From CAYNVS01 sp964400725 (GTDB taxonomy: Bacteria > Myxococcota_A > SURF-8 > CAYNVS01), in NCBI GenBank assembly GCA_964400725.1, contig CAYNVS010000042.1, positions 1 through 24,375 of the forward strand: 24,375 nt of DNA, read 5' to 3'. The translations under genes and the position numbers were made by a program. Below, piece after piece: positions 22,145-24,375 of the stretch. How positions within the stretch are numbered: position 1 is the first letter of the stretch; the number at the start of each line of letters is the position of its first letter. The notes under the pieces are model-generated. The model was given only the letters and a program-made list of their open reading frames with translations. It had not been told where the DNA came from and searched no databases.

Positions 22145-24375
22145 TTAACCTCGAATGATAGCGCCAAACTTTGCAAACGCAAAACGCGCCGCAAATAAAA
22201 GCGTCAGAATTATTAATCCAGAATACGCTTTATCGTCTCCTCCGGAGCAGCCGCTCTTTGAGCTTCTGTCTTTAATCGTCGGTTTGTTGGCGGCGTCGAA
22301 TACATTTACCTGCTCTTCAGTAGAGAACGTACCGGCTTTATTCTCAACCGTAAGCACCTGCGTGAAAGCGCCGACGCTGTATAAAGTAATTTCCACGCTT
22401 TTTTTCCCGACTATCGTCGTTCCGTCGCTTAAAGTCCATTTTATTGAATCTACGACTCCCTGCGTTTCCGCGGAAAGCGTAACTTTGTATGGCGCATACC
22501 CCACTACGTCGGGCTTGACGATAAGTTTTGCGAACGGCTCTTTGACCGTAGTAAATTTAAACGAGCCTTCGCTTCCTTCAATCGGATTAGGCTCGCACGA
22601 GGTCATAAGGTAAGCCTCAAAGGACGACCCGTCCTTCCAAACCGGCGACGCGTCGGCGGCAAAATTTTTTTGCGAGGCGCCAGGCTGCAAACATGCCCGA
22701 TCTTCATAAAGCGTTTTGGCGAGCTTAGAAATTACGAGCTTCTGATCGCAGCATACGCTCCACGGATTAGGGTTAGAAATTTTGTAATTAAAATTGAGCG
22801 GAGTCTCCGGGCTTTTAACGACGTCGTCTCCGTCAAGCTGGGAAATAACGGTAGTCTGCGGCTCAATGTCGTAAACTGTCGTTAATTTTTCCGTTTCGCG
22901 GAAGACGCCGTCCTTTTCGCATACAATAGACGCTTCGAAAACGTACGAGCCCGGTATAATCGGCGTCGGCAGCTTTGCAAATAAATCGAGCTGAGAGCCT
23001 TTTGACGGCGCCTCAACAGCGGCCTCGGCGGTCTCTGTAAAGCCGTAAGGATTTTCGGCGGTAATAATTGATTTACACGAAACGGCCGAAGAGAAATTGT
23101 AAACGCTCATGGCCAAACCGAAGATTGCCTCGCGCAGGTCGGACGCTTCAGGCTTGGGTTGAAGCGAGACCGCTTTCAACGCTGCAGACCCGCGGGGCTG
23201 AAGCATGAAATACAAATTTTTCACGGTCGCGTAAGCTACATTTTTGGGGCAAAGAATAAATCTCCACAGGCCGTTGGGCGCTGCGTTCTCGAATGCGCGC
23301 CCTATTTCAGGTTTCATAAAAGTGCCCAGAACCATTCTTACGTCGCCGTGAATTGCGTCGGGCAAATCGAAATCGTAACTCGTGGCGTCGGGCGCAATCA
23401 ACGAAGCCGAATAGGAAGTCGGCGAATAGGCGCCCAAATCGAGCCAGATCGCCAGCCGTTCTACTCCTGAATATTCGTCCATGGAATCGACGTAAAAAGA
23501 AAAATCCTGACAATCGCCGATGGCGACGCTTTCTCCCTCGGCGTAGCTGATAACTGGGATTATCTGAGCGTTTACAACTGGAACTACTTTCAGCAGAGGC
23601 CAAGACCAATCGTAATCGACGTGGCTTGAAACGCTTTTTTCCGCTTTGAACAAGAGCCTCGCTATCGTCTGCTCCGCAAGGTTAAAGCGCAAGGCTCCTT
23701 GTCCTTCTTTTGACTTAAGAAGATAGGAAGTCCACAAAGCCGCCGCTCCGGCTACGTGCGGAGCCGCCATGCTCGTTCCCGAAGCGTAATCCACGCCTCC
23801 GGCGTCAATGTTTACCCCCGGAGCCATGAACGCTACAATTGGGCTTTGGTTGCTGAACGAGGCGGCTTTCCCGCCCATGCTCGCAGTGTCGTAACACGCG
23901 CCGACCGAAACGGCCGGATAAATGCAGGACGGCGTTCCGACGCTTCTCTTCATATTTTCGTTGCCGCTTGCCGCCGCTACGACAACGCCCAGCTTATAAA
24001 GAGCGTCGATCGCTTCCGCCTCGCCGCCGGATCTTTCCGGACAATATCCCTCGAAATCGCCGCCGCCTAGACTCATGTTGACGGAGGTAATATTGTATTT
24101 CGCTCGGTTGGCTAACGCCCAGTCTAGGCCGGCGATGATGTCTTCGTCGTACGCCAAATATTTATCTTTCGCGCCGCTTCCCATGTAGGTAAAAACGTCC
24201 ACGGAGATGATTTTCGCCTTCGGCGCCACGCCGTTTACTATTCCCGTTACGATGTCGGCGTGCAAATGACAATCCGGGCCGTCCGACGCCGCGATTTTAA
24301 TCTCTTCGATAATCGCCGCCCGTAAACCGGGCAGTTCGTCGTCGTTGTGGCATTTTTTGCCGACGTCTCCTAAAA
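22145..24375 (-). CDS. Secreted subtilisin-like (S8) protease with PKD-like domain and C-terminal sorting tail (5' end beyond window)
   Basis: The frame is open to the right edge, so the signal peptide and catalytic Asp are missing. Visible are the catalytic His (DCHLHADIVTGIVNGVAPKA near 24262, the HGTHVAG-type motif but with HADIVTG), the oxyanion Asn in AAASGNEN and the catalytic Ser in GTSMAAPHVAGAAAL (codon near 23772). A long beta-rich region follows, including a PKD-like domain (APYKVTLSAE..., about 22290-22530). The last 39 residues hold SGCSGG, a hydrophobic span YSGLIILTLLFAARFAFA and a short basic end. This resembles MYXO-CTERM or Synergist-CTERM type surface-sorting signals. It is probably co-transcribed with the PHP lipoprotein. 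Confidence 0.9.
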   Translation of the reverse strand, partial: LGDVGKKCHNDDELPGLRAAIIEEIKIAASDGPDCHLHADIVTGIVNGVAPKAKIISVDVFTYMGSGAKDKYLAYDEDIIAGLDWALANRAKYNITSVNMSLGGGDFEGYCPERSGGEAEAIDALYKLGVVVAAASGNENMKRSVGTPSCIYPAVSVGACYDTASMGGKAASFSNQSPIVAFMAPGVNIDAGGVDYASGTSMAAPHVAGAAALWTSYLLKSKEGQGALRFNLAEQTIARLLFKAEKSVSSHVDYDWSWPLLKVVPVVNAQIIPVISYAEGESVAIGDCQDFSFYVDSMDEYSGVERLAIWLDLGAYSPTSYSASLIAPDATSYDFDLPDAIHGDVRMVLGTFMKPEIGRAFENAAPNGLWRFILCPKNVAYATVKNLYFMLQPRGSAALKAVSLQPKPEASDLREAIFGLAMSVYNFSSAVSCKSIITAENPYGFTETAEAAVEAPSKGSQLDLFAKLPTPIIPGSYVFEASIVCEKDGVFRETEKLTTVYDIEPQTTVISQLDGDDVVKSPETPLNFNYKISNPNPWSVCCDQKLVISKLAKTLYEDRACLQPGASQKNFAADASPVWKDGSSFEAYLMTSCEPNPIEGSEGSFKFTTVKEPFAKLIVKPDVVGYAPYKVTLSAETQGVVDSIKWTLSDGTTIVGKKSVEITLYSVGAFTQVLTVENKAGTFSTEEQVNVFDAANKPTIKDRSSKSGCSGGDDKAYSGLIILTLLFAARFAFAKFGAIIRG

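Noticed and set aside
22106..22147. AAAGTTT/AAACTTT inverted repeat between the subtilase and PHP genes
   Set aside because: A/T-only stem that spans the stop codon, with no T run after it; too weak to call a terminator.

Overview
The window reads as chromosomal DNA of a Gram-negative, probably anaerobic or microaerophilic bacterium. Three diderm lipoproteins or envelope proteins (a PHP-domain lipoprotein, a TPR-like lipoprotein and a LapA-domain protein) support this. So do an HdrA-type flavin/iron-sulfur protein, a membrane polyferredoxin and a haem-based NO sensor (H-NOX). A secreted subtilase with a Cys-Gly type C-terminal sorting tail, the long-form RecG and the NNNN/DD-rich lipoprotein linker recall Myxococcota or former Deltaproteobacteria. 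That placement is inference, not proof. No phage, insertion sequence or CRISPR array was seen.

Left part (1-2611): a membrane polyferredoxin runs off the left edge on the minus strand. After an AT-rich intergenic region comes a small RAMA/DUF2924-like basic protein on the plus strand. It is separated by a two-way terminator from a stand-alone H-NOX protein on the minus strand. A divergent intergenic region follows, with a 19-bp perfect palindrome.

Centre-left (2612-7886): one long plus-strand gene train. It runs HdrA-like protein, TusA-family sulfur carrier, then a stressosome module: RsbR (HAMP-like sensor region plus STAS), RsbS, an RsbT kinase with an extra N-terminal domain, an RsbX phosphatase and a second RsbT/RsbW-like kinase. 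A strong terminator closes it. No RsbU, RsbV, RsbW/sigma pair, GGDEF protein or other usual output is encoded here. The tie between a redox/sulfur-carrier pair and a stressosome, beside an NO-sensor gene, is the most unusual thing in the window.

Centre (7886-9689): a minus-strand translation operon, tRNA-Thr(UGU), tRNA-Tyr, tRNA-Gly, tRNA-Thr(GGU), tuf, tRNA-Trp. The first five genes are in the same order as thrU-tyrU-glyT-thrT-tufB of E. coli.

Centre-right (9690-17164): a structured non-coding stretch, then a minus-strand operon transcribed from about 17080: small membrane protein, sppA, LapA-domain protein, lepA, recG and two small unknown genes.

Right part (17165-24375): two small plus-strand membrane proteins that share an AIHNxT motif converge on a minus-strand series. 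That series holds a subtilase (5' end beyond the window), a PHP-domain lipoprotein, a coiled-coil protein, a TPR protein and a TPR-like lipoprotein.
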